The notes under the pieces were generated by a model. The model did no database searches, was not told the origin of the DNA, and saw nothing but the letters and a program-made list of their open reading frames with translations. Below, in pieces: positions 31,083 to 39,953 of a DNA stretch of 47,799 nt (position 1 is its first letter; each line of letters begins with the position of its first letter). The stretch is from Candidatus Pelagibacter sp. Lineage in GTDB: Bacteria > Pseudomonadota > Alphaproteobacteria > Pelagibacterales > Pelagibacteraceae. Position numbers and translations under genes: made by a program. The stretch is taken from the NCBI GenBank assembly GCA_016778675.1, contig JADHPA010000002.1, forward strand, positions 1-47,799, given 5' to 3'.

Positions 31083-31430
31083 GTGAAAGTGTATTTTAAT
31101 AATTCCTGTAAAATTTGCCGAACAGAGATTAATCTGTATAAAAAACAAAACATAAAAAATATTGAATGGGTTGATATCACAGACAATGAAACAGCAGAAA
31201 TAGAAACTCAGAAAGATGCAAAAAGTCTTTTAAGAAGACTTCATATTAAAGATGGTGAAAATGTTATTGAGGGTGCAGAAGCTTTCTTATTAATCTGGAA
31301 AAATATTCCTAAATATAGATTTCTCTACAAAGTTTTAAAAAAACCTATAATCTTTAATTTATTTTCATTTTTTTATGAAATTGTTGCATTTTTTTTATTC
31401 CTAAAAAATAAAAACCAGCTTTTAAAGTAG
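31083..31430 (+). CDS. DCC (DUF393) thiol-disulfide oxidoreductase family
   Basis: MKVYFNNSCKICRTEINLYKK CxxC motif near N-terminus; GTG start. Confidence 0.78.
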   Translation: MKVYFNNSCKICRTEINLYKKQNIKNIEWVDITDNETAEIETQKDAKSLLRRLHIKDGENVIEGAEAFLLIWKNIPKYRFLYKVLKKPIIFNLFSFFYEIVAFFLFLKNKNQLLK

Positions 31431-31484
31431 AAATTAGGTTTTTTTATTCTTGAGAATAAATATTGAATAAAATATCTTTTGCAA

Positions 31485-32027
31485 ATGAGAGTTTTAATAT
31501 TAGTTATATTATTTTTAAACCTTTCTTATTCTACCAGTTTTGCAGAAAAAAAAATTCTAAATAATCTATTCGATCAACTTAGAGATGTTACTAACCCAAA
31601 AACTGCTGAGTTACTGGAAAGAAAGATCTGGGATATTTGGAACGAACATCCAAATAATACGGAATTAACACAAAAATTAGAATTAGGAACAGAGCTTATG
31701 CAATATGGAGATTATAATTATGCACTGAAAGTTTTTAGTAATGTCATAGATAGTGATCCTGAGTGGTCTGAAGCATGGAATAAAAGAGCAACTGTATATT
31801 TTTTAATGAGTCAGTTTACAGAGTCTTTAAGTGATATTGATAAAGTTTTAAGTATAGAGCCTAGGCATTTCGGAGCTTTATCTGGACAAGCAAGAATTTA
31901 TATAAATTTAAAAAAGTATGAAAAAGCGATTAAAAGTATTGAAGAAGCATTAAAATTTCATCCTACATTTAAAAATCAAAAACTAATACCTGAAATTCAA
32001 AGGCTTATTAACGAAGAAAGTGTTTAA
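31485..32027 (+). CDS. secreted TPR-repeat protein
   Basis: Signal peptide; YGDYNYALKVFSNVIDSDPEWSEAWNKRATVYF... TPR repeats; ATG 31485 preferred over TTG 31479. Confidence 0.85.
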   Translation: MRVLILVILFLNLSYSTSFAEKKILNNLFDQLRDVTNPKTAELLERKIWDIWNEHPNNTELTQKLELGTELMQYGDYNYALKVFSNVIDSDPEWSEAWNKRATVYFLMSQFTESLSDIDKVLSIEPRHFGALSGQARIYINLKKYEKAIKSIEEALKFHPTFKNQKLIPEIQRLINEESV

Positions 32028-32028
32028 C

Positions 32029-33201
32029 TTAATCTTTTTTAGCTCTTATTCTCGAAATTAATTGAGTTAATGAATCCACCATTAAGTCTGATGCTTTAAA
32101 TATTTCATTGGCCTTAAATTCATGAGAAATATTTTTTTCTGGATTTGATTTATCTTCAATAACAATTCCTTCTTCTGGAGAATTATTCTTTATATAAATT
32201 AATAACAACCATTCTTCATCTGGAGCTTCATCCCATTTGATAAATATTTCTCCCGTTTCAAATCTTTGGTCAATACATCTAAAAATAGACATATGTCTTG
32301 TAATATGTCTTTTGTTAAGTTGAAAAACCAAACTACTTGCACTTCTATAGAAACTCTCAAGAGATAGTTCAATTTTTTGTCTAGCAATTTTATAGTCTCT
32401 TTCTTTTTGAAGTAGAGTTTCTCTATCTTCATTACCTTGAATTTCAACACCTAAAGCTTCTACTCTTTCTCTAATTTTTTGATCTCGTATAATTCTATAT
32501 TTATCTTTTAATTTTTCTATTCTTGCCTGAAGGCCTGTATAATCATCTCTTTTTTCCTTTAATGAAATTTTTTCAAGTTTTTCTAATTCTTTAATTTCTC
32601 TTATTCTGAATTTTTCAATTTGTTTATCTAGCTGTAACTGTTTTAAAAATTGTTTTTGTCTTTCAGCATGTTCAATTCTTATTAATACTTGTTCCTTTCG
32701 TAAAAATAACTTTATATCTCTTGCTCTTTCTTTCTCAAGTCTAGCCTCTTCCTTTAAAGCTTTCTCCTTAAGTTTGGTTTGTTCTTCCTCTTCTTTGATT
32801 TTTTGTTTTTGAATTAATAGTTTTTCTTTTTCTTTTTTTTCAATTTCTTCTATTTTTTTTCTTTTTTTTTCTTCAGCTTTTAAAATCTTATATTCAACTA
32901 TTCTATTAGCTATGCCATCAAAAAAGGCTTGTATATATTTTTCTAAACTAAAATTAATTTTAAAATTAAATTCTGGCTTTAAAGATTGTTGAAACCTAAC
33001 TATTTGTGAAACAAGGCTTATTTTTTTTTTATAACTAAATTTTTGTTTTTTAATTAATTTTTTTGAAATATTTTTTATTTTTTTTTTGTTATTAATTTTT
33101 CTCTTTTTTTTTAAATTTTTATATTTTTTCTTAATACTTTTTTTTACCTTATTTTTTTTTGAAGGTTTGTTTTTGATATTTTTTTTTTTTATTTTTTTCA
33201 T
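32029..33201 (-). CDS. Lys-rich N-terminus plus coiled-coil protein of unknown function
   Basis: About half of the first ~70 residues are Lys; then long charged heptad-like region; folded C-terminal region HITRHMSIFRCIDQRFETGEIFIKWDEAPDEEWLLLIYIKN. Confidence 0.75.
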   Translation of the reverse strand: MKKIKKKNIKNKPSKKNKVKKSIKKKYKNLKKKRKINNKKKIKNISKKLIKKQKFSYKKKISLVSQIVRFQQSLKPEFNFKINFSLEKYIQAFFDGIANRIVEYKILKAEEKKRKKIEEIEKKEKEKLLIQKQKIKEEEEQTKLKEKALKEEARLEKERARDIKLFLRKEQVLIRIEHAERQKQFLKQLQLDKQIEKFRIREIKELEKLEKISLKEKRDDYTGLQARIEKLKDKYRIIRDQKIRERVEALGVEIQGNEDRETLLQKERDYKIARQKIELSLESFYRSASSLVFQLNKRHITRHMSIFRCIDQRFETGEIFIKWDEAPDEEWLLLIYIKNNSPEEGIVIEDKSNPEKNISHEFKANEIFKASDLMVDSLTQLISRIRAKKD

Positions 33202-33230
33202 ACTTTAAAAAGATTAGATTTATCAATTAA

Positions 33231-34421
33231 TTACTGATAAATATAGTCTCTTGTAGTAGGTGTTGAAGTGTAATTTTTAGCTAGTTGAAACTGGTAAACT
33301 ACCTGATCACCATATTTAAAAGCAATCTCACAAGATGTTAAGTAGAACTCCCACATTCTAAAAAATTTTTCATCAAACATCGATATTACTTTATTCTTAT
33401 TGCTTAAAAACCTTTCTTTCCAATGTCTTAAAGTTAATGAGTAATGAAGCTTTAAAACCTCAACATCAGATACAATTAAGCCTGATTTTTCTATTGGTTT
33501 TGTCATCTCACTCATGCTTGGTGTGTACCCTCCAGGGAATATATACTTATTAATCCATGGCTGAGGGTCTCTTGGGGGATCAACTGAGCCTATAGTATGA
33601 ACTATTGCTACTCCATTTTCGTCTAGTAAATTAAATATCTGATCAAAAAATTTTTTATAATATTTACGGCCAACATGCTCAAACATACCTACACTTACCA
33701 CTCTATCAAATTTATCATTAATTTGTCGGTAATCTAATAATTTGAAACGAACTTTTTTTTCTAAACCTAAATCCTTAATCTTTTTTAAACTAAAATTATA
33801 TTGATTTTCTGAAAGCGTAATTCCTGTAACATCACAATCTATGCTTTTAGCAATATCGATAGCGAGCGAACCCCAACCACTTCCTATATCGAGTATCCTT
33901 TGACCAGACTTAATATTTAATTTTTTTATGATATGATTAATTTTGTTATTTTGCGCAGTTTCTAAAGTATCATCTTCATTCTTAAAATAAGCACATGAGT
34001 ATTGTTTTTTTTGATCAAGAAATAAGTCATATAACTCATCAGAAATATCATAATGATGAGCAACATTCATTTTAGATTTTTTTATAAAATTAAAATTAGT
34101 TAAATATCTATAAGATCCTCTTAATTTATTTAAAATTTTATTAAATATATTTATATCTGTTCTGCCAATATTCATTAATGCGATATTTAAAAAATCAGTC
34201 AAAGATCCATTTTCAATCTCAATATCTCCTTCAGCATAAGCCTCTCCAAAATATAAATCTGGATAAAATAATAGTTTATAGTGTAGTTTTTTATTTAGTA
34301 GTCTAACAACTATAGGGTCCTTGTTAAATGGTGTGCCTATTATATATTTATTAGAAAAAGCATCAATTAATACAAAGCCATCCTTTTTAAAAATATTATT
34401 TAAAAATCTTGCTAATTGCAT
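33231..34421 (-). CDS. cfa: cyclopropane-fatty-acyl-phospholipid synthase family
   Basis: NVAHHYDISDELYDLFLDQKKQYSCAYF, LDIGSGWGSLAIDIAK, SVGMFEHVGRKYY, YIFPGGYTPS. Confidence 0.95.
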   Translation of the reverse strand: MQLARFLNNIFKKDGFVLIDAFSNKYIIGTPFNKDPIVVRLLNKKLHYKLLFYPDLYFGEAYAEGDIEIENGSLTDFLNIALMNIGRTDINIFNKILNKLRGSYRYLTNFNFIKKSKMNVAHHYDISDELYDLFLDQKKQYSCAYFKNEDDTLETAQNNKINHIIKKLNIKSGQRILDIGSGWGSLAIDIAKSIDCDVTGITLSENQYNFSLKKIKDLGLEKKVRFKLLDYRQINDKFDRVVSVGMFEHVGRKYYKKFFDQIFNLLDENGVAIVHTIGSVDPPRDPQPWINKYIFPGGYTPSMSEMTKPIEKSGLIVSDVEVLKLHYSLTLRHWKERFLSNKNKVISMFDEKFFRMWEFYLTSCEIAFKYGDQVVYQFQLAKNYTSTPTTRDYIYQ

Positions 34422-35306
34422 TTAAGCTGCCTCTAATGCCTCTAATTTAAAATTGAGCTTATTAAGATCATCAACAAGTTGTTTTTTTTCTTTTTCATTT
34501 AAAAGACTCATAGGGGGTATAACATTTTTATAATTATCGTCTTGATCAGAAATCAATGAATGTAATCCAGAAATTAAATTATATTGGTCAAATACACCTC
34601 TAACTTTACATAGAGTTTCATTGACTGTTTGCTTTTCTTTTTTACTGAAATCATCATAAACTTTTCTAGCTAAATTAGCTGTGACATTGCAAGTTGCAGT
34701 AATTATACCATCACATCCATTCTCAAGTCCTCTTAAAAGTTTCAATTCTGATCCTGGCATGACAGAAAAATTATCAATTTTCAAATTTTCATAAAGGTTA
34801 TATGAGCTATCTTTTACTCCAATTATTTGTTTTGGAAATTTTTCAACAAGTTTTTCAACACAACTGATGCTAAATTTATATCCACACAATTTTTCAAAAT
34901 TATATAAAACAATCCTACTATCTGGCACGGCATCTATTAATCTTGAATAAAATTCAACTACTTCACTATCACCATACTTATAATAAGCAGGAGGCATTAT
35001 TAAAAATTCATTAAATTTTAAAGAATTAGCAATCTTCATTAAATTTATAGTTTCATTTAAGGAATTAAGACCAGTTCCAATTAAGTATTTATCTTTATAA
35101 ACACTTTTTGATAATTTATTTAATAAACTAATTTTTTCACTAATTGGAATAAGTTGTGCTTGACCAGTGCTTCCAAAAATTGCAACTCCATGGCATCCCT
35201 GATCTATGATTTTTTCAGCATGGGCAATAGTTTTTTCAATATTTAGACTTAAATCATCGTTAAGAACTGACATTGAAGCTGCATAAATACCCTTAATTTT
35301 ACCCAT
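34422..35306 (-). CDS. dihydrodipicolinate synthase/N-acetylneuraminate lyase superfamily aldolase
   Basis: GVAIFGSTGQAQLI, MPPAYYKY, VLYNFE (Tyr), IIGVKDSS (Schiff-base Lys). Confidence 0.9.
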   Translation of the reverse strand: MGKIKGIYAASMSVLNDDLSLNIEKTIAHAEKIIDQGCHGVAIFGSTGQAQLIPISEKISLLNKLSKSVYKDKYLIGTGLNSLNETINLMKIANSLKFNEFLIMPPAYYKYGDSEVVEFYSRLIDAVPDSRIVLYNFEKLCGYKFSISCVEKLVEKFPKQIIGVKDSSYNLYENLKIDNFSVMPGSELKLLRGLENGCDGIITATCNVTANLARKVYDDFSKKEKQTVNETLCKVRGVFDQYNLISGLHSLISDQDDNYKNVIPPMSLLNEKEKKQLVDDLNKLNFKLEALEAA

Positions 35307-35356
35307 AACTAAAATTTATATAAAAAAAAAGTTTAGTAAAGGTATAAAAGCCTAAT

Positions 35357-36322
35357 ATGAAAATTTTAATAGTACAAAATAAAATGGGGATTGGAGATAT
35401 GGTAATCTATTTGCCATTTATAAATGCTATATCTAAAAAATTTAATACACCTGTTAACATCCTTGTTAAAGAAAGTTCAAAAGCTGAAAAAATTTTAAAA
35501 GATGATAAGTCAATAGATAAAATAATAATTCTAAAACAGGGTAATAAACAAAAAAATGCTGAGCATCAAGGCTTCAAAGGTTTTTTTAAATTAGTAAGGG
35601 AGCTAAAGGAATACAAATTTGATAAAATTTTTATTTTTAATTCATCATTAAGGTTTAATTTGATTGCAAAATTTGCTGGAATCAAGAATGTTTATCAATA
35701 CCCTTTATTTAACAAAAAAGAACAAAATATTATTGATGCCCCGAAAAAACTTTTAAAAAAAAAATTAAATATAGATATACAAGAAAATCCAAAAATTTTA
35801 CTTAATGAAAAATCTATTTTTGAAGCAAAACTAAAATTTAGAATTAAAAATGATGAAAAAAATATTTTACTTGGTATTGGAGGATCGGGTCCAACAAAAA
35901 GAATTCCTGCTAAAACATTTATAGAGCTTATTCGACTAACATCTAATACTCTTCGTTGTAAATTTTTTTTAGCCACTGGGAAAAATCAAGATGAACAAGA
36001 AATTCTAAAAGAAATATTGAATTCAGAGTTTAAGGATAAATGTATTCCTTTAGATGATCTAGACATTTATGAAATTTTAGGAATAATTAAAAATTGTGAT
36101 ATTTCTATTTGTAATGACTCAAGTTTCAGTCATCTTTCTTCGGGTCTTGGTATTAAAACAATTGTTTTAATGGCAGACACGCCATTAGTATATGGAAGTT
36201 ATAATACCTTGATGTACCCAATTCTGCCAGATGGAGAAAGCTTTGTAACGCATAACACTTTAGGTAAAGATAAAATCAATCCAATAAAAATTTTTAGTCA
36301 ATTAAAACAGATTTTAAATTAA
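35357..36322 (+). CDS. glycosyltransferase family 9 (heptosyltransferase-like)
   Basis: NKMGIGDMVIYLPFINAI, NILLGIGGSGPTKRIP, SICNDSSFSHLSSGLGIKTI. Confidence 0.88.
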   Translation: MKILIVQNKMGIGDMVIYLPFINAISKKFNTPVNILVKESSKAEKILKDDKSIDKIIILKQGNKQKNAEHQGFKGFFKLVRELKEYKFDKIFIFNSSLRFNLIAKFAGIKNVYQYPLFNKKEQNIIDAPKKLLKKKLNIDIQENPKILLNEKSIFEAKLKFRIKNDEKNILLGIGGSGPTKRIPAKTFIELIRLTSNTLRCKFFLATGKNQDEQEILKEILNSEFKDKCIPLDDLDIYEILGIIKNCDISICNDSSFSHLSSGLGIKTIVLMADTPLVYGSYNTLMYPILPDGESFVTHNTLGKDKINPIKIFSQLKQILN

Positions 36323-36825
36323 GAAATATTTTTTAAGACTAGATCCTTCGCTTCATTTACAATTGAAGATAGTCTGGCTGTTTCTGGGGAAATATCAGGG
36401 TGAATTTTTTTTTGAATCTTGATATGAGCTTTTTGAACATCATCTTTTGTTACTCTTTTATGAATATCTAGATTTAATATTTTATAAGCCTCTTCTAGTG
36501 ACAATGTTGAATGATTCTTAATATTTTGATTTTGATTAAACGAAAATCTTCCTGATCTTCTAAGAGTTTGAATAAGTCTAAATAATCCAATTAATTGAAA
36601 TATTGAAAGACCTTTTAATTTAACTACAGCCAAACTCAAAAGGGTCAAGGGCACACTTAGTAAAAATTTCCCACCTATGAATAGAATTATAGCCAAGATA
36701 ATTGATCCAATAAAAATTAATTTTCTTAAATGTTTTGATATTTTTTTTGAAGAAGCATTGGCTAAAAATTTTAATAAAAGATAAATAATTCCTAAAAAAA
36801 CTAGTATATATATAATAATATTCAT
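36319..36825 (-). CDS. membrane-anchored J-domain protein (TIM14/Pam18-like architecture)
   Basis: N-terminal TM segments, C-terminal J domain with HPD: EEAYKILNLDIHKRVTKDDVQKAHIKIQKKIHPDISPETARLSSIVNEAKDLVLK. Confidence 0.85.
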   Translation of the reverse strand: MNIIIYILVFLGIIYLLLKFLANASSKKISKHLRKLIFIGSIILAIILFIGGKFLLSVPLTLLSLAVVKLKGLSIFQLIGLFRLIQTLRRSGRFSFNQNQNIKNHSTLSLEEAYKILNLDIHKRVTKDDVQKAHIKIQKKIHPDISPETARLSSIVNEAKDLVLKNIS

Positions 36826-36842
36826 ATATTTAATTTGTCTTC

Positions 36843-38918
36843 ATGAAAATACCACAACTCAAAAAAAAATCAGAAATAAAAACGTGTCACAATGTCAGTT
36901 GGGAAGATAACTATAGCTGGATTCATCAGGCAGACATTCTAGAAGTTCTAAAAGATAATACAAAACTTAATCCAGAGGTTAGAAAATATCTTGAAGAAGA
37001 AAATTCATATACTGATTTTCACTTGTCTGACACCAAAGAAATACAAAAAAAATTATTTGATGAAATTAAAGGTAGAATAAAATTAGATGATGAGTCTCTT
37101 CCATTTAAAGATTTTGATTATGAATACTGGTCAAAGACCACCGCAAAAGGAAATTATTCTATAAAATTAAGAAAAAAAATTGGAACTAATAATATTGAGG
37201 AAATTTGGAATGGTGATGAAGAAAAAGAAAAACTTAACGTTGAATATTTTGGTGTTGGCGATTTAGAAGTTAGTTTTAATGATAAATATTTAGGATACTC
37301 TTTAGATACAAAGGGTTCAGAGTACTACACAATATATATTAGAGATATAAACACAAAAAAATTAATTACTGAAAAAATAGAAGAGACATCTGGTGGTATA
37401 ACATTTAGCTTAGATGATAAATATATATTTTATTCAAAGCTTGATGAAAACCATAGACCAAGAAAAATTTATCGACACAAATTAGGAGCCTCTATTAAAG
37501 AAGATCAGTTAATATTTGAAGAAAAAAGTGAAGCTTTTACTGTTAGTATAAGTTTGAGTTCTGATGATAAATACTTTTTTATTAGCTCTTCAGACCATAA
37601 TACCTCGGAACAGTATTACTTTGAAGTAAATGAAATAAATCCTAAGCCTAAATTAATAAAAAAAAGGCAAAGAGGAGTTTTATATTCTGTCAACTCTTGG
37701 GATGGCAAATTTTATAATCATACCAATGAAAATGCTGAAGATTTTAAGGTAGATATTAGTAATAGTTTAGATAAACCCAATTGGAAAACTTTTATATCTG
37801 CAAAGGCTGAAGTTTTAATTGGTGGATTAACTTTTTTAAAAAACTGGATCATTAGATCTGAAACATCTGATGCTTTAGATAAATTATTTGTAAAAAATAT
37901 TAATACAGGAATAGAAGAAGAATTAATTTTTTCTGACGAAACTGTGTATGTGCCTGGTGTATCTTTAAAACAAAGAGATAAAAATACTGATGAGATATAC
38001 TTAAGTTATTCTTCACCAAAAACACAGTCTAGAGTTTATTCTTATAATCTAACTACAAAAGTAAAAAGATTAGTTAAAGAACAAGAGATTCCTTCTGGTC
38101 ATAATCCTAATGATTACATAGTTGATAGAATTGATTGCAAATCTCATGATGGAAAATTGGTTCCTCTTACAATAACAAGACATAAAAATACTAAATTAGA
38201 TGGATCTGCACATTTATTACTCTATGGTTATGGCTCTTATGGCAGTTCAATGAGTCCAGGGTTTTCTTCAACTAAATTAAGTTTAATCAATCGAGATATA
38301 ATTTGGGTTACCGCTCATATAAGAGGTGGCATGGAAAGAGGGATGAAATGGTGGAAAGATGGAAAACTACTTAACAAAAAAAATACATTTGAGGACTATA
38401 TTGCGTCCGCAAGATTTTTAATTGAAAATAAATATACTTCAAAAAATAAAATAATTGGGATGGGTGGTTCTGCTGGGGGGCTTCTTATGGGTGCTGTAGT
38501 TAACCTAGCGCCAGAACTTTTTTTAGGAATTATAATGGCTGTACCATTTGTAGACTCTTTAACTACAAACCTTGATCACTCCTTACCTTTAACTGTTGGA
38601 GAGTTTGACGAGTTTGGTAATGCAAAAGATAAAAAAGATCATTTTGATTATATATATTCTTACGCACCTTATAATAATATTAAAAAGATGGACTATCCTC
38701 ATATGCTCATAACAACTAGTTTAAGTGACAATAGAGTTTTATTTGATGAGCCAGCAAAATTTACAGCTAAACTTAGAGAATATAAAACCGATAATAATTT
38801 ATTACTTTTAAAAACTGAAATGAATGCGGGCCATGGTGGTAAATCTGGGCGTGATGGTGCTATTGAAGAAATTGCATTAGATTATGCATTTGCCTTAAAA
38901 ATTTGTAAAAAAATTTAA
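36843..38918 (+). CDS. ptrB: S9 family prolyl oligopeptidase / oligopeptidase B
   Basis: GMGGSAGGLLMGAVVNLAPELF nucleophile motif, YGYGSYGSSMSPGFS, NAGHGGKSGR. Confidence 0.93.
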   Translation: MKIPQLKKKSEIKTCHNVSWEDNYSWIHQADILEVLKDNTKLNPEVRKYLEEENSYTDFHLSDTKEIQKKLFDEIKGRIKLDDESLPFKDFDYEYWSKTTAKGNYSIKLRKKIGTNNIEEIWNGDEEKEKLNVEYFGVGDLEVSFNDKYLGYSLDTKGSEYYTIYIRDINTKKLITEKIEETSGGITFSLDDKYIFYSKLDENHRPRKIYRHKLGASIKEDQLIFEEKSEAFTVSISLSSDDKYFFISSSDHNTSEQYYFEVNEINPKPKLIKKRQRGVLYSVNSWDGKFYNHTNENAEDFKVDISNSLDKPNWKTFISAKAEVLIGGLTFLKNWIIRSETSDALDKLFVKNINTGIEEELIFSDETVYVPGVSLKQRDKNTDEIYLSYSSPKTQSRVYSYNLTTKVKRLVKEQEIPSGHNPNDYIVDRIDCKSHDGKLVPLTITRHKNTKLDGSAHLLLYGYGSYGSSMSPGFSSTKLSLINRDIIWVTAHIRGGMERGMKWWKDGKLLNKKNTFEDYIASARFLIENKYTSKNKIIGMGGSAGGLLMGAVVNLAPELFLGIIMAVPFVDSLTTNLDHSLPLTVGEFDEFGNAKDKKDHFDYIYSYAPYNNIKKMDYPHMLITTSLSDNRVLFDEPAKFTAKLREYKTDNNLLLLKTEMNAGHGGKSGRDGAIEEIALDYAFALKICKKI

Positions 38919-38927
38919 TTATCCCAT

Positions 38928-38955
38928 CTTGAAATTTGCAGACTAGTTCCTAAAT
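38928..38955 (+). promoter_or_regulatory. candidate heat-shock (sigma32/RpoH) promoter of hsp20
   Basis: CTTGAAA (38928-38934) - 14 nt - CCTAAAT (38949-38955); same spacing as the groES candidate. Confidence 0.6.
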
Positions 38956-39016
38956 ATCAACTGTACGTCGCCTAATGGGGCTTACTAAATTAACCTTGCT
39001 AACAAAGGAGGAAACT

Positions 39017-39463
39017 ATGACAAGTAGGGATTTATCTATATTTAACACTCTAAGACCTTTTTCAATTGGTTTTGACGATATGTTTGACCAATTTGAAAAT
39101 ATGCTAGGAAATGGAGGGTTAACCATGCAGTCCAATTACCCACCTTACAACATTAGAAAAACTGGCAAAGACAATTACGCTATTGAAGTTGCTCTGGCTG
39201 GATTTAATAAAAATGATGTTGAGGTTGAGTTTGAGGATAATTTATTAACTGTTAGAACTAAACAAGTTGATAAATCAGAAAACAAATCTGATGATGGTGA
39301 AATTATTCATAAAGGTATTTCACAAAGACAATTTGCCAGATCATTTACAATTGCGGAGGATGTGAGAGTGAATGGTGCTGAATTAAAAGATGGTCTTTTG
39401 ACAATCGCCTGTGAAAGAATTGTACCTGAGTATAAGAAGAAGAAACTTATTGAAATTAAATAA
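39017..39463 (+). CDS. Hsp20/IbpA-type small heat shock protein
   Basis: MTSRDLSIFNTLRPFSIGFDDMFDQFENML..YPPYNIRKTGKDNYAIEVALAGF; start refined from 38975 because AAAGGAGG precedes ATG 39017. Confidence 0.96.
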   Translation: MTSRDLSIFNTLRPFSIGFDDMFDQFENMLGNGGLTMQSNYPPYNIRKTGKDNYAIEVALAGFNKNDVEVEFEDNLLTVRTKQVDKSENKSDDGEIIHKGISQRQFARSFTIAEDVRVNGAELKDGLLTIACERIVPEYKKKKLIEIK

Positions 39464-39473
39464 TTCAAAACTT

Positions 39474-39498
39474 ACTTGCGGGGAATTTCCTCGCAAGT
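39474..39498 (+). terminator. stem-loop downstream of hsp20
   Basis: ACTTGCGGGG-AATTT-CCTCGCAAGT, about 10 bp stem; T tract after it is weak. Confidence 0.6.
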
Positions 39499-39508
39499 AT
39501 TACAAGTT

Positions 39509-39823
39509 TTAAAAACATCCTTTAGAAGAAAAACCAATTACTCTATCAGTTTGGTCAATTTCAAAACGTCTTTCACATTGAATTCCATATTTTTTAGATT
39601 TGTAATATACTAATTTAAACGGACTCTCAGGCTCATCATGTATTACTTCAATATCGGGTTTGCCCATTTTAATTTTTAAATTTTCATACGTCATACCAAG
39701 ATATTGATTAAGATTTTTATTTTCTTTTTCAACAATATTATCAGTTTTGTCTTTAATTGTTTGGCAGCTACTCATTAAGGTTAAAAAAAATAAACTTATT
39801 AAAATATAATTTAATTTTTGCAT
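39509..39823 (-). CDS. small lipoprotein (hypothetical)
   Basis: Lipobox LMSSC; NQYLGMTYENLKIKMGKPDIE resembles SmpA/OmlA-like small outer-membrane lipoproteins. Confidence 0.7.
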   Translation of the reverse strand: MQKLNYILISLFFLTLMSSCQTIKDKTDNIVEKENKNLNQYLGMTYENLKIKMGKPDIEVIHDEPESPFKLVYYKSKKYGIQCERRFEIDQTDRVIGFSSKGCF

Positions 39824-39873
39824 AAATTGATATTAGCACCAAAAATATGGCTTAAATATAACTTATAAGTTGA

Positions 39874-39940
39874 ATTATGTTAATAAACCTTGGTTTTAAA
39901 GAGAATTAGTAAAAAAATTCTAATATTAATCTAACATAAT
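39874..39940 (+). promoter_or_regulatory. candidate structured 5' leader before the NCS2 permease
   Basis: 9-bp inverted repeat ATTATGTTA (39874-39882) / TAACATAAT (39932-39940) enclosing AAAC-CTTG-GTTT and AGAATT/AATTCT hairpins, immediately before AGGAGG. Confidence 0.3.
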
Positions 39941-39953
39941 CTTAGGAGGATAA

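Noticed and set aside
30896-31186. Antisense ORFs across rhodanese/DCC genes
   Set aside because: Contradicted by clear rhodanese and CxxC-protein frames
32199-32450. 83-aa alternative frame in the Lys-rich coiled-coil gene
   Set aside because: Same-strand shadow frame; primary frame is longer and has coherent composition
39824-39953. Canonical purine riboswitch upstream of the NCS2 permease
   Set aside because: The conserved purine-aptamer loop and junction sequences are not recognisable; only generic helices are present, so it is reported as an unclassified candidate
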